The notes: a model not told the origin generated them from the letters alone. DNA of 64,000 nt from CAYJLA01 sp964371305 (GCA_964371305.1 CAYJLA010000003.1:10168-74167); one strand, 5' to 3'; counted from the first letter of the stretch, positions 1 to 8,870 are shown. Made by a program: numbers and translations.

Positions 1-182
1 CTCAAAGATATTTAAATAGTGGCGACTTATTTGTCGAAGGTGACACATTCTCATTTAGTAAATATTCTAACTATTTTACAAAAACTACTACAATGAATAA
101 TGGAGAAGCATTCCCATATGAACTTTCATTTAGTAATATGTCAGCTGATTCAGTTACTGTCACAGTAAAAAACTTATTTTAA
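1..182 (+). CDS. C-terminal end of a CDS cut by the window edge, function unknown
   Basis: An open frame enters the window at base 3 and runs about 59 codons to TAA at 180-182. The peptide is rich in Ser, Thr, Asn and aromatic residues and ends SVTVTVKNLF, a beta-strand-like pattern seen at the ends of secreted or surface proteins. No family can be named from this fragment. An AGAGGAAAA ribosome-binding stretch for the next gene lies just after the stop, so the two genes may be cotranscribed. Confidence 0.6.
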   Translation, partial: QRYLNSGDLFVEGDTFSFSKYSNYFTKTTTMNNGEAFPYELSFSNMSADSVTVTVKNLF

Positions 183-194
183 GAGGAAAACACA

Positions 195-623
195 ATGATT
201 ATAGATGAAATTAAAAAACAAAGCATGATTGCGCTTAAAGAAAAAGATTCTGTCAAAAGAGGCATTTTGGGAGTAGTAGTTAATAAATATACTCAACTTG
301 CTATTGAATTAAAATCAAGAGGTGAAGAAATTAGCGATGATGATACAATACGTATTTTGACAAAAGTCAAAAAAGAATTGGATGAAGAGTTAAATGGTTT
401 CATTCAAGTAAATAACCAAGAAAAAATCAATACCATAATGCATCAAAAAGAAGTGATCAAAATTTTCTTGCCTGCAATGCTTAGCGAAGAAGAAATTGAA
501 GAAATTATTAGAAGTTTGGATGATAAATCTATACCTTCTATAATGAAGCATTTTAAAGCAAACTATTCTTCTAAAGCTGATATGTCTTTAGTAAATAAAG
601 TAGCAAGAGAATTTGTAGCATAA
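195..623 (+). CDS. yqeY: GatB/YqeY-domain protein
   Basis: This 142-aa protein has the length and pattern of the YqeY family: an N-terminal stretch with KDSVKRGILGVVVNKY, a charged helical middle (KVKKELDEELNGFIQ) and a C-terminal part with LPAMLSEEEIEEII and KADMSLVNKVAREF. The family shares the helical tail domain of the GatB amidotransferase subunit, which contacts tRNA. Free-standing YqeY proteins have no settled role. The start follows AGAGGAAAACACA at good ribosome-binding distance. It is the last gene before tRNA-Trp. Confidence 0.85.
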   Translation: MIIDEIKKQSMIALKEKDSVKRGILGVVVNKYTQLAIELKSRGEEISDDDTIRILTKVKKELDEELNGFIQVNNQEKINTIMHQKEVIKIFLPAMLSEEEIEEIIRSLDDKSIPSIMKHFKANYSSKADMSLVNKVAREFVA

Positions 624-666
624 AATATTGAAATCCCTTATTAATATAGTATAATTAATAAGGTAT

Positions 667-740
667 AGGGGCGTCGTACAATGGTAGTACACCGGTCTCC
701 AAAACCGTTTATGCGAGTTCAATTCTTGTCGCCCCTGCCA
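667..740 (+). tRNA. tRNA-Trp (anticodon CCA)
   Basis: A full cloverleaf folds: acceptor AGGGGCG with CGCCCCT, D-stem GTAC/GTAC, anticodon loop CTCCAAA giving CCA, T-arm GCGAG-TTCAATT-CTTGT, discriminator G and an encoded CCA end. The outermost anticodon-stem pair is C-T, all others pair. The CCA anticodon reads UGG only and does not read UGA as tryptophan, which bears on the genetic code of this organism. Confidence 0.95.
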
Positions 741-748
741 ATTAAAAT

Positions 749-778
749 AACTAGTTAGTGATGGCTAGTTTTTTTATT
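749..778 (+). terminator. Intrinsic terminator after tRNA-Trp
   Basis: AACTAG pairs with CTAGTT across a 10-base loop and is followed by a T-rich run. It sits 8 bases after the tRNA CCA end. Confidence 0.7.
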
Positions 779-786
779 GTCTTAAA

Positions 787-1107
787 TTATTGAAAAGGAT
801 TAAAGAAAACTATTATATTAAATAGCGCAACTTGTCCTAAGTACATCACAAATAATATTAAGTCAGTAACTGCAAGTTTTACAGATGTTCTTTTGACTAT
901 GTTTGATATTCCGCTTATAAGTGCGTATATTACCAACGGAATAGAAATAAATTCAATAATCCAAAGTATAATGGCAAAAATTGAAACTCCAGAACCGAAA
1001 ATTTGCCCGTTTTGATATTCTACTGCAACTAGTAACCAAGTAAAAGGCAAATGAATAAGATTTACTGCTATTAATAGTATCATTAGCAAAATATTGTTTA
1101 TTTTCAT
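787..1107 (-). CDS. Small integral membrane protein, function unknown
   Basis: This 106-aa, highly hydrophobic protein has about three membrane segments: near residues 5-28 (ILLMILLIAVNLIHLPFTWL), 42-66 (SIFAIILWIIEFISIPLVIY) and 78-103 (LAVTDLILFVMYLGQVALFN). I do not recognise a family. It lies 44 bases downstream of the 948-aa secreted protein on the same strand, so it could be cotranscribed with it. A TATAGT hexamer 11 bases before the ATG could also serve as its own promoter. There is no clear Shine-Dalgarno sequence. Confidence 0.55.
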   Translation of the reverse strand: MKINNILLMILLIAVNLIHLPFTWLLVAVEYQNGQIFGSGVSIFAIILWIIEFISIPLVIYALISGISNIVKRTSVKLAVTDLILFVMYLGQVALFNIIVFFNPFQ

Positions 1108-1151
1108 ACTCTAATGGTACTATAAGATTTATCAAAAATAAAATAGATATA

Positions 1152-3998
1152 TTACATTGGCCATTTATCGCCAGTGTCATATGGTAGGTGTTGATTTGAA
1201 TTTATAAAGTCATAGTAATGACCCATTTGAGTGCTGCCATAGTATGAATCAGCATATTCAGTAACTTGTATGCCTAGAGCTAAATCAACAGTTAAAACGC
1301 CATCAACATCAATATGCAAGTTTGCATATAATTCATCAAGTCTGTTATATTCGTCAGCAAATATTTGGACATGTAGGTTCTTAATGTCTTCGTTATAAGT
1401 TAATTCACCCATATTGATATCAAAAGTCCATGATTCTCTTGAACCATTGCTATATACATAGTTTTGAAGCAATGTTGAGTAATCTAAAACTCTATCAGCA
1501 GGTGGGACTACAATAGCGTCTTTAATTGCGTTTAAAGCAAGACCATATATTCCAATTCCGTATTCAACAAAGTAGTATAACAAGTTATTGCCAGTCATTA
1601 ACTGATCTAGTGTGAATCTAACTGTTTTTGTATAGTTGCGACTACTAATTAAGAAATTTCTATGAACGCTCATAAAAATATTTTCTGAGTCATAATAATA
1701 AAACTCTATATCAATATCTTTACCTTCTCCATTTACTGCAAGTATTGCTTTAATACCTTCTAATTTCAAATATCCTCTTACACCTAAATGATTACCGTTT
1801 TGGTCAATTTCATCGTATATCTGCATATCAAAATGAGCCCCATAATCAAGACTAATGCCTATAACATCGAGGAATAGGTCGAAATCGTTTTGAGAAGGAT
1901 CATTATCACTACCTTGTACTCTATAATAACCATAATTTACTGAATTAGCGAATAAGTCGAGTATTACAAACACATCGGTAAAATCAGTATACGAATCATC
2001 TATTGGAAGTCTCTCATAATTAGGATTGTATGTAGATTGAATAATTTTAAATTTGAGTTCGTCATCTCCTACTTTAATCCCCTCTAATGAAAGAGCGCTC
2101 AATGAACCATCATTCATTATTACTTTAAGCGTGATATCATTTTCCATCATCAATACATCACCATATATAACAACTTCTAAATTTCCATCAATCATCTTTA
2201 TTGATTTAAATATTTCAGTTGAAAGAACTGCGCCTACATCCCCGTTCATTATATTGCCTATAAATGAAGTTTCTAATTGTTCAAACATAGTGCCGAAATA
2301 TTGCATAAAACGTGCATTTTCTCCACTTAAAAGACTATCCATCAATTCCATTATTCCGTCTATTGTAGACATATCAAATTTTGCTTTTAAGCCTTCGTTA
2401 TACTTAAAATACATTTTATCCTCACCGTATATATCTACTTTTAAATCGTGAATAGCGCCGTTATGAGTTTCATTAAAAACTAAATTTGCACTTCCGTTTT
2501 TTTCAGATAAGTCAAACTGAGTAAAACCGTTCATTGTAAAGCCTTGATTCATGCTGTCCAACATAGATAGTTCTATATCGAACGCAAATTCATCAGTATT
2601 TATTAAGTCAAAGACATCCATAACCACATCGTTAATGCCTTCCATAGAAGGGTAAGAGTTAGGATCAAAATCAGAAATGTTTTGATACTCTGAAGTAATT
2701 AACATAAGATTAATAGAATAACCTTCAAATACGATGCCATTGACTGCTAAAACTATATCTGAATAGTCGCGTTGCAACACGATTGTTATTACGCCTGCAG
2801 TAAACCCTATTGTAGATGCATTAAGTTCAATAGTTATTGTATCTTCTTTTATTTCAAATTTAGTAAAAAGATCTTCAATTATTGATAAATCTTTATCTTC
2901 AATAGCCATTATCAAATCAGAATTGAATAGTGGGTCAAGAAATGAAAGTGTAGTAGATGTTTCTTTGCCTGCTTTTTCTTCGAAAAATGTCATTAAATCA
3001 TTAAATGAACTGGCAGGATATTTACCTTTTAAAATGTCATTTATTTCAAAAAATACATTATCATCAACATATCTTCCAAATACATCATAAAGCACACCTG
3101 TATTAATAGAAGCATCAATGTAATAGTCATTATTTGGTAAGTCAATACCGATAGTACTGTCTAAATTTAGTACATTTTCGTTGTTTTTTGTAACACTTGC
3201 ATTAAGACTTACAGCTAAAGTATCTTTTGATAACATTTCTGCTATATCTTTCAACATATTTGTATAATTTTTCAAATTAGTATATTCAATACCGTTTTGT
3301 GAAGGATCTTTTACAATGCTTGTTTCAGAGTCGACAGAAGAAGCATTAATGCTACATTCAATACTTGCACCGAAAATGTCTTGGGCATCAATTTCGATAC
3401 CACTTAATTTATAATTGAAGTCTGAAAAAAATGATATCGGCAATAAATCAGCTAAATTAACATCAAATTTATATGATGTGTTTAATTCAGTGTATGTCAT
3501 ATTCGATAGTGAATTCATTAAACTTTGTGCGTCAATCCCTTGTAGTTCGTTTGGTAATTCAATATCTATATCAAAAGCAGAAAATACCTCGAACAACCCA
3601 GATAAATCCGTTCCTTCGAGCATTACGTTTGTATCAAAAATAGTTGCATAGATGTTCGAATTAAAATATGCAAAACTAAAATCAATTTTATAATTGTTAA
3701 AAGAAATATCTCCATCAAAAGAAACGTCTATTTTTTCTAAACTAGGCATATAAAGATTCACGTCACCAGATAACTCTAACTCAATATCTTGATAAGTAAC
3801 TTCCAAATCTATTTCAGCCGTTACGTTTCCAAGAGCTAACAAATTAGTCATGAATTTTCCTTGAGGTGTATCATCCACACTCGCTGAACTAGTAGTGCCG
3901 TTTCCTGAAGCTACAGTTGGTGCGACAAAATATGTTACTGCTGTTGATGCAGTAGTAACTGCCATAAATAATCCTGCAAATTTCAAAAAAGCTCCCAT
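1152..3998 (-). CDS. Large membrane-anchored or secreted protein, function unknown
   Basis: This 948-aa protein starts with a signal or anchor segment (residues 5-28, FLKFAGLFMAVTTASTAVTYF). The rest has no further membrane segment and is acidic and rich in Asp, Asn, Ser and Ile, with alternating hydrophobic residues typical of extracellular beta-sheet. Stretches such as TAEIDLEVTYQDIELELSGD and VSLNASVTKNNENVLNLDST recur in similar form and suggest several copies of one beta-rich module, somewhat like LolA or YcnI lipid-binding folds; this is only a fold impression. The start has AAGGGGAA 7-8 bases upstream. It follows the 308-aa gene with a 12-base gap, so the two form an operon and probably act together at the cell surface. 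Confidence 0.7.
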   Translation of the reverse strand: MGAFLKFAGLFMAVTTASTAVTYFVAPTVASGNGTTSSASVDDTPQGKFMTNLLALGNVTAEIDLEVTYQDIELELSGDVNLYMPSLEKIDVSFDGDISFNNYKIDFSFAYFNSNIYATIFDTNVMLEGTDLSGLFEVFSAFDIDIELPNELQGIDAQSLMNSLSNMTYTELNTSYKFDVNLADLLPISFFSDFNYKLSGIEIDAQDIFGASIECSINASSVDSETSIVKDPSQNGIEYTNLKNYTNMLKDIAEMLSKDTLAVSLNASVTKNNENVLNLDSTIGIDLPNNDYYIDASINTGVLYDVFGRYVDDNVFFEINDILKGKYPASSFNDLMTFFEEKAGKETSTTLSFLDPLFNSDLIMAIEDKDLSIIEDLFTKFEIKEDTITIELNASTIGFTAGVITIVLQRDYSDIVLAVNGIVFEGYSINLMLITSEYQNISDFDPNSYPSMEGINDVVMDVFDLINTDEFAFDIELSMLDSMNQGFTMNGFTQFDLSEKNGSANLVFNETHNGAIHDLKVDIYGEDKMYFKYNEGLKAKFDMSTIDGIMELMDSLLSGENARFMQYFGTMFEQLETSFIGNIMNGDVGAVLSTEIFKSIKMIDGNLEVVIYGDVLMMENDITLKVIMNDGSLSALSLEGIKVGDDELKFKIIQSTYNPNYERLPIDDSYTDFTDVFVILDLFANSVNYGYYRVQGSDNDPSQNDFDLFLDVIGISLDYGAHFDMQIYDEIDQNGNHLGVRGYLKLEGIKAILAVNGEGKDIDIEFYYYDSENIFMSVHRNFLISSRNYTKTVRFTLDQLMTGNNLLYYFVEYGIGIYGLALNAIKDAIVVPPADRVLDYSTLLQNYVYSNGSRESWTFDINMGELTYNEDIKNLHVQIFADEYNRLDELYANLHIDVDGVLTVDLALGIQVTEYADSYYGSTQMGHYYDFINSNQHLPYDTGDKWPM

Positions 3999-4010
3999 AT
4001 ATAATTCCCC

Positions 4011-4937
4011 TTAATATTTTATTTGATCTGTAAGCAGTGGAATAACACTATTCTCACTAACGGTATATGTAATAGTTAAATCATTCTTAGTTTGAACACC
4101 AACAATCATCTTCGCACTAAAATGTTCATCTATTTCAATAGAATTAAGCATTAACTTATCGTCTAAATTAATTGTAAGCTTAACGTATTCGAAAACTGGC
4201 AAATCATCTAGCCCAGATATTTCTTTCATTTGTTTAACATATTTTATGACACTTAAAACTGGATCGAGCTCTAAAGTTAGAGTATATCCATCAGTAGATT
4301 TTTCAAAAGAATTAAAATCTGATTCTTTAATAGTTGCATCGGATATAATGTATGCCCAAACATCTCCCGGTAATTCTCCAAACATCTCCACCCATGAATC
4401 AGTAGTATAAATATCTGGGTCCGATGTATAGGTTATATTATTGATATCAGCAAGCTTACCATTATATTTTGTTATTTCTCCATCGGTATAGTACATCCTC
4501 CAAGCAGTGCTAACAATGCCTTTAGATGCTGATTCTTCAAACCTAGAAGTTCCACATTTTATGGATTTCGCTCTGATTATTTGATCACCACCCATTGAAG
4601 GATATGCTGTTCCAACAGTGGAAGAAGTTACATAACTTTCACTTTCGATTAATAATCTAGAAATATTCGCGATTTCACCATAAGTAAAATCACTGAAGTC
4701 CCTACTCGAGTTAAGTGCAGTATTATATTTGTCCATTAAGCCGTCTTCATCCTGATACAATAACTCTGGATTTATGTTTCCGTAGTCAATACTAGGAACG
4801 GTAGTCATGCCATTGATGAATACACCTAAATAAACTCCAGCAGCAATTCCACAAACTGTAACAAGAGTTCCAATAGTGCGTTTTTTAGTATTGCTCATCA
4901 GCTTAAGTGGTTTAGTTGTTTTAACATTTTTTCCCAT
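4011..4937 (-). CDS. Membrane-anchored extracellular protein, function unknown
   Basis: This 308-aa protein has a basic N-terminus (KNVKTTKPLKLMSNTKKR), one membrane segment near residues 22-46 (IGTLVTVCGIAAGVYLGVFI) and a soluble domain outside. The outer domain alternates polar and hydrophobic residues (YTLTLELDPVLSVIKYVKQ, KMIVGVQTKNDLTITYTV), like the modules of the 948-aa partner encoded 12 bases downstream. It is first in the operon. A TATACT hexamer (4944-4949, minus strand) ends six bases before the ATG and there is no Shine-Dalgarno sequence, so the transcript may be leaderless. Function unknown. Confidence 0.7.
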   Translation of the reverse strand: MGKNVKTTKPLKLMSNTKKRTIGTLVTVCGIAAGVYLGVFINGMTTVPSIDYGNINPELLYQDEDGLMDKYNTALNSSRDFSDFTYGEIANISRLLIESESYVTSSTVGTAYPSMGGDQIIRAKSIKCGTSRFEESASKGIVSTAWRMYYTDGEITKYNGKLADINNITYTSDPDIYTTDSWVEMFGELPGDVWAYIISDATIKESDFNSFEKSTDGYTLTLELDPVLSVIKYVKQMKEISGLDDLPVFEYVKLTINLDDKLMLNSIEIDEHFSAKMIVGVQTKNDLTITYTVSENSVIPLLTDQIKY

Positions 4938-4943
4938 GTTTTA

Positions 4944-4949
4944 AGTATA
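4944..4949 (-). promoter_or_regulatory. -10 hexamer of a likely leaderless promoter
   Basis: TATACT on the minus strand ends six bases before the ATG at 4937. With the usual 6-7 base spacing, transcription would start at or next to the A of the ATG. No ribosome-binding site lies between. Confidence 0.45.
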
Positions 4950-5055
4950 ATACTATGTATATGCGTGCACTATATAATAATAAAGGAAGAAATAAGAGAG
5001 TAAATTCTATTAATTAGAGAATCTATCTACCATATCTCTAAAAAAGAGAATTAAA

Positions 5056-5095
5056 GCATTTTATTGTTGAAATGCGTATATTTTTAGCATAAAAT
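5056..5095 (+). promoter_or_regulatory. Promoter with overlapping inverted repeat, upstream of XRE regulator
   Basis: TTGAAA (5067-5072) and TAAAAT (5090-5095) are separated by exactly 17 bases, a near-consensus sigma-A promoter. The -10 ends six bases before the ATG at 5102, so the mRNA is probably leaderless. The inverted repeat GCATTT (5056-5061) and AAATGC (5070-5075) overlaps the -35 and is a candidate operator for autoregulation by the encoded helix-turn-helix protein. Confidence 0.55.
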
Positions 5096-5101
5096 TGATA
5101 T

Positions 5102-5683
5102 ATGAAAACGTTAAACGATATTGTGTCATCGAATCTAATTAATTTAAGAAAGAGTAAAAATTTAACTCAACAGCAGCTTGCTGAGCTATTTGATTATAGT
5201 GATAAAACTGTCTCAAAGTGGGAACTTGGACAAAGTATTCCAAGTGTAGAAGTGTTGAAGTCTCTTGCTGATTTTTATGGCGTTTCCATAGATGCGATTG
5301 TTTCGCAAAGTGGTGGTTTTAACGTTAAACAGATGAAAACAAGTAGACAAAACTTAAATAATAAAATGGTTATAACTGCGTTGAGCTTTACTTTTGTTTG
5401 GATATTAGCTGCATGTATTTATGTAGCATTTATGTTAAACAATGTGGAAGAAAGTGCTTGGTTAGCCTTTATATGGGCAATACCCGGATCGTTAGCGATT
5501 TGCACACTACAAACTAAAATGTGGTGGAATAAATCAGTAACTTTAATTATCTTTATTAGTTTATTTATTTGGATGTTATTGCTTGCAACATTTCTTTCGT
5601 TTTTAGATTATAATTTATGGTATATTTTCTTCATTGGCATACCTGTACAAGTTAGTGTAATTCTATTTTCTAGATTTAAATAA
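5102..5683 (+). CDS. XRE-family regulator with four membrane segments
   Basis: Residues 1-68 form a Cro/C1-type helix-turn-helix (NLRKSKNLTQQQLAELF, DYSDKTVSKWELGQSIPSVE). After a short linker, four hydrophobic segments follow near residues 87-110, 120-138, 145-166 and 170-190. The protein is thus probably a membrane-bound DNA-binding regulator, with the membrane part perhaps sensing an envelope signal; that role is inference. It is a paralogue of the convergent gene at 5684-6301, which has the same layout, and the two stop codons abut. The start is set by the promoter spacing, as no ribosome-binding site is present. Confidence 0.8.
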   Translation: MKTLNDIVSSNLINLRKSKNLTQQQLAELFDYSDKTVSKWELGQSIPSVEVLKSLADFYGVSIDAIVSQSGGFNVKQMKTSRQNLNNKMVITALSFTFVWILAACIYVAFMLNNVEESAWLAFIWAIPGSLAICTLQTKMWWNKSVTLIIFISLFIWMLLLATFLSFLDYNLWYIFFIGIPVQVSVILFSRFK

Positions 5684-6301
5684 TTATTTTGCTTTAAACG
5701 TAATTCTTACTTTAAGTAGCTGCCACAAAACAATTAATAATTGTAGTGGTATACCTATTAAAAAGACTGTCCAAAAAGGGACGCCAGTTTCAGTAATAAA
5801 CATTGACAAAGTAATAAATAACGCAAAACACGTCGTCCACACAATTGCTGATACTGAAATAGCTTTATATATTTTTTTTGCCCATAAACAAGAAAACACA
5901 GTTAAAATTATGCTGCTTGCAGGCAATCCATATACAAAAAATAACGACATCCATCCAGCATTTCCTCCAGCGATCATAATTGATAAAACAAACCCAACTG
6001 TTACAACAAGCCATACTAATCCCACAGATAAAAGAGTTATTACAATATGTCTTTTCTTATATTCTTTCTTAGGAACTCTTTTTTTATTTGAAAGTAAGTC
6101 ATCTACAGTGATTTGATAAAAATCGGCTAAATTTTTCAATGTTTCTACATCAGGAATTCCTTCCCCTCTTTCCCATTTCGAGATTGATTTGTCGCTATAT
6201 TGAACTTTTAAAGCAACTTCAGCTTGAGTTAATCCCGCTTCCTTGCGATAATAAGCTAAGTTTTTGGACACGATGTATATAAGTGATTTACTGTCATTCA
6301 T
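5684..6301 (-). CDS. XRE-family regulator with four membrane segments (paralogue)
   Basis: This 205-aa protein has an N-terminal helix-turn-helix (LAYYRKEAGLTQAEVALKV, YSDKSISKWERGEGIPDVE) and four membrane segments in its second half, as in the convergent gene at 5102-5683. I chose the ATG at 6301 (MNDSKSLIYIV) over an upstream in-frame ATG at 6340 because the longer start would overlap its own -10 (TATAAT, minus strand, 6308-6313), which ends six bases before the 6301 ATG. The two regulators share the YSDK..SKWE..IP.VE recognition region, so they may bind similar operators. Targets are unknown. Confidence 0.8.
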   Translation of the reverse strand: MNDSKSLIYIVSKNLAYYRKEAGLTQAEVALKVQYSDKSISKWERGEGIPDVETLKNLADFYQITVDDLLSNKKRVPKKEYKKRHIVITLLSVGLVWLVVTVGFVLSIMIAGGNAGWMSLFFVYGLPASSIILTVFSCLWAKKIYKAISVSAIVWTTCFALFITLSMFITETGVPFWTVFLIGIPLQLLIVLWQLLKVRITFKAK

Positions 6302-6307
6302 AACATT

Positions 6308-6313
6308 ATTATA
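6308..6313 (-). promoter_or_regulatory. -10 hexamer of a likely leaderless promoter
   Basis: TATAAT on the minus strand ends six bases before the chosen ATG at 6301. No Shine-Dalgarno sequence is present. It decides the start of the second XRE regulator. Confidence 0.5.
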
Positions 6314-6347
6314 CTTTAAAAGCTTATAAATAAAATACAAATTATGA

Positions 6348-6353
6348 TATTAT
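6348..6353 (+). promoter_or_regulatory. -10 hexamer (extended) for the NUDIX gene
   Basis: TGATATTAT provides a TGn extension plus TATTAT, ending seven bases before the ATG at 6361. There is no ribosome-binding site. It fits the leaderless pattern of this window. Confidence 0.4.
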
Positions 6354-6360
6354 TTTATAT

Positions 6361-6888
6361 ATGAAATTATTGCATACAGTAATTGATGATGAGTACATTG
6401 TTAAAGACAAAGCGATACCGTTTAAAAAGAGGGAAGTAGTAAGAGGCGTTGTTTTAAATGAAAACAATGAAATATTTTTAATTCATTTAGTTGATGATGA
6501 TATTTTTGGTCACCGCGATTACTATGAACTTCCTGGCGGCGGAATTGAAATTGGCGAAAACAAAATTGAAGCTTTATTAAGGGAAATGATTGAAGAAACG
6601 GGCTATGAATGCGAAGTAGTATGTGATCTTGGTCAAGTGACTGTATTTTATAATTTGTTATATAGAGAAAACATAGTATATTTTTATTTATTAAGAGCGA
6701 AAAAATATGTTGGCCAAAAGCTAACAGATTATGAAATCAAAAGGTTTAAATCATTTGATTTTTATAATATAGATAAATGTATCGAGTTATACAAACTAAA
6801 AGGCAAACAAAAATTGGCCAAACTTATTAAAAATACCGAATTGCCAATTATTGAATTGACAAAACACATACTTATGAATATAAAATAA
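6361..6888 (+). CDS. NUDIX hydrolase
   Basis: A complete Nudix box lies at residues 60-82: Gly60, Glu66, then REMIEETG at 74-81, the pattern GX5EX7REUXEEXGU that binds the catalytic Mg2+. The enzyme would cleave a nucleoside diphosphate linked to another group; the substrate cannot be read from sequence. Length is 175 aa, normal for the family. The C-terminal part (residues 110-175) is lysine-rich and less conserved. It stands alone between the XRE pair and tRNA-His. Confidence 0.88.
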   Translation: MKLLHTVIDDEYIVKDKAIPFKKREVVRGVVLNENNEIFLIHLVDDDIFGHRDYYELPGGGIEIGENKIEALLREMIEETGYECEVVCDLGQVTVFYNLLYRENIVYFYLLRAKKYVGQKLTDYEIKRFKSFDFYNIDKCIELYKLKGKQKLAKLIKNTELPIIELTKHILMNIK

Positions 6889-6906
6889 TCTATAAGTCAT
6901 AAACAC

Positions 6907-6933
6907 TTTACAAGTACAGCAATTTGATATAAT
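6907..6933 (+). promoter_or_regulatory. Promoter of tRNA-His
   Basis: TTTACA (6907-6912) and TATAAT (6928-6933) are 15 bases apart. The -10 ends 12 bases before the tRNA. The spacing is short, so the -35 is the weaker part. Confidence 0.45.
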
Positions 6934-6945
6934 ATATATCTTGCT

Positions 6946-7022
6946 GGCGGGTGTGGTGAAGAGGTTAACACAATCGGCTGTGAACCGATCATTCGCGGGT
7001 TCAATTCCCGTCACTCGCCCCA
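6946..7022 (+). tRNA. tRNA-His (anticodon GTG)
   Basis: Acceptor GCGGGTG pairs with CACTCGC, the anticodon arm is ATCGG-CTGTGAA-CCGAT (anticodon GTG) and the T-arm is GCGGG-TTCAATT-CCCGT. An extra G at 6946 pairs with discriminator C, the G-1:C73 identity pair special to tRNA-His. The CCA end is encoded. Confidence 0.95.
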
Positions 7023-7034
7023 TTGAATGAATGT

Positions 7035-7066
7035 GTCTCGATACAAATGGTATTGAGACTTTTTTA
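7035..7066 (+). terminator. Intrinsic terminator after tRNA-His
   Basis: GTCTCGATAC pairs with GTATTGAGAC (one G-T pair) around a 5-base loop and is followed by six T. Confidence 0.85.
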
Positions 7067-7158
7067 TTGCTTAAAATTCCATTATGTGTCTAAAATGATT
7101 TGCATTTTAAACCTTATATTGATAGTAAAATCTAAATAAAATATAATTAATAAGAAAT

Positions 7159-8730
7159 ATGAATAAGGTAAAACAAATATTTAATAGTTTTAATTTTAAA
7201 AAACATGACTATATTTTTATGTTTATTTTAGTTGTTGGGGTATTGGTTCGTGTTATTAGTTTTTCCGTTACTCCGGCTGGATTTAATCAAGATGAAGCCT
7301 TTGCGGCATATCAAACTTTATCTTTATTAAGAGATGGTGTTGATTCTATGGGATATGGCTTTCCGGTATATTTTACTGCTTGGGGCAGTGGAATGAATGC
7401 ATTGGAATCATATTTAGCGCTTCCGTTTTTTGCAATATTTGGTCCGTCAGTAGCAGCATTTAGAACGCCACAGCTACTACTGTCTATTATTTCTCTTGTA
7501 ATTTTTTATTTACTACTGAAAAAAATGTTTACCATTAAAGTTGCGCTCATTGGAGTTGGTATACTTACTGTTTCTCCGTGGCATATTATGTTAAGTAGGT
7601 GGGGACTTGAATCGAATTTAGCACCTGCTTTTTTGTTGCTAGGATTATATTTCTTTGTTCTTGGCATAGAAAAAAATAAATACTGGATTGTTTCGTCTAT
7701 AATGTATGGATTAGCACTTTATACGTATGCGCCAACTTGGCTCGTAGTTCCGTTTGTTATTATATTTTGTGTAGTATACCTACTAATTATGAGAAAAAAA
7801 ATATTACTACGTTATGCTTTACCATCTGTTGGCATTTTAGCGTTATTTGGAATCCCACTTATATTATTTTTATTTATAAACAACGGTTTAATGAATGAAA
7901 TATCAACTTCATTTTTTTCCATTCCAAAATTGGTTGATATGAGAGAAGGTGAATTATCTTTAACAAATCTTTTAAATCCAGATTCATACTATAATTTCTT
8001 CAATATACTAATTACACAAAACGATGGACTGCCTTGGAATTCAACTGAAGATTTTGGTATGTTCTATTTAATTAGTTTCCCGTTTATTGTATTTGGTATG
8101 GTTATTGTTGTAATGAATGCGTGGAAAAAAATATGTAATAAGGAGTTCTCTTACGAAGTAATAGTGTTAGTTTGTGCCTTTGTTTCGTTTATAGCATGTC
8201 TTATGATTCAAAATTTAAATATTAATAAGGCGAATTCTTTCCATATATATACGGCCATATTTTTGGCTTTAGGTTTAAATGAATTGTTTACTATATTTAA
8301 GAATTACCAAATTGTTTCAAAAGGTGTATTAGCAACATACGGAATCATGTTTGTATTTTTTACTTCATATTACTTTGGACAATACAATGATTTAATTGGA
8401 TATTATTTTAATGTCGGCGCAGGTGATGCCATTAAATTCGCCAAAGAACAAGAACATGATAGCATTTATATTGATTATAGAATTAGTTATTCCGTTGTGT
8501 TATTTTATGATGAAACTCCGCAACAAGAATATGAAGAAACCGTTCAATATTATAATTACCCAAGCACTTTCTTGGGGGTATCAAGTTTTGGGAACTATAA
8601 GTTTACAAGCAGTTTTAGTTATTTGGATGTTAATAGTGTATATATTGCTGATCAAGTACATAGAAGTAATTTTACTTCATTTGAAATTCAACAATTCGGT
8701 ATGTTTATCGTTGCATATAACGGGTCTTAA
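7159..8730 (+). CDS. GT39-like membrane glycosyltransferase
   Basis: This 523-aa protein has about 10 membrane segments in its first three quarters. The first loop after TM1 carries GFNQDEAFAAYQ (Asp45-Glu46), the acidic pair typical of GT-C fold enzymes of the GT39/ArnT/PMT superfamily. These move a sugar from a polyprenyl-phosphate carrier to a protein or lipid on the outer membrane face. The C-terminal 100 residues form a soluble tail (FLGVSSFGNYKFTSSFSYLD). TATAAT at 7142-7147 lies 11 bases before the ATG with no ribosome-binding site. The acceptor is unknown. Confidence 0.75.
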   Translation: MNKVKQIFNSFNFKKHDYIFMFILVVGVLVRVISFSVTPAGFNQDEAFAAYQTLSLLRDGVDSMGYGFPVYFTAWGSGMNALESYLALPFFAIFGPSVAAFRTPQLLLSIISLVIFYLLLKKMFTIKVALIGVGILTVSPWHIMLSRWGLESNLAPAFLLLGLYFFVLGIEKNKYWIVSSIMYGLALYTYAPTWLVVPFVIIFCVVYLLIMRKKILLRYALPSVGILALFGIPLILFLFINNGLMNEISTSFFSIPKLVDMREGELSLTNLLNPDSYYNFFNILITQNDGLPWNSTEDFGMFYLISFPFIVFGMVIVVMNAWKKICNKEFSYEVIVLVCAFVSFIACLMIQNLNINKANSFHIYTAIFLALGLNELFTIFKNYQIVSKGVLATYGIMFVFFTSYYFGQYNDLIGYYFNVGAGDAIKFAKEQEHDSIYIDYRISYSVVLFYDETPQQEYEETVQYYNYPSTFLGVSSFGNYKFTSSFSYLDVNSVYIADQVHRSNFTSFEIQQFGMFIVAYNGS

Positions 8731-8870
8731 TCATTATAAAAGTAGCAAAACATCTATTAAAGTTGTAGTGAATTCTTCTCATAAAATGATTAATTTCTAT
8801 ATGAAATAATTTAAATTAAAACAAATTTATAAAACTATTTAAAATACTTAGTGTTATTGTCTTCATGTAT

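Noticed and set aside
8396..8809. 137-codon plus-strand frame overlapping the end of the glycosyltransferase gene
   Set aside because: It shifts relative to a well-supported membrane protein, shows no domain and has no ribosome-binding site.
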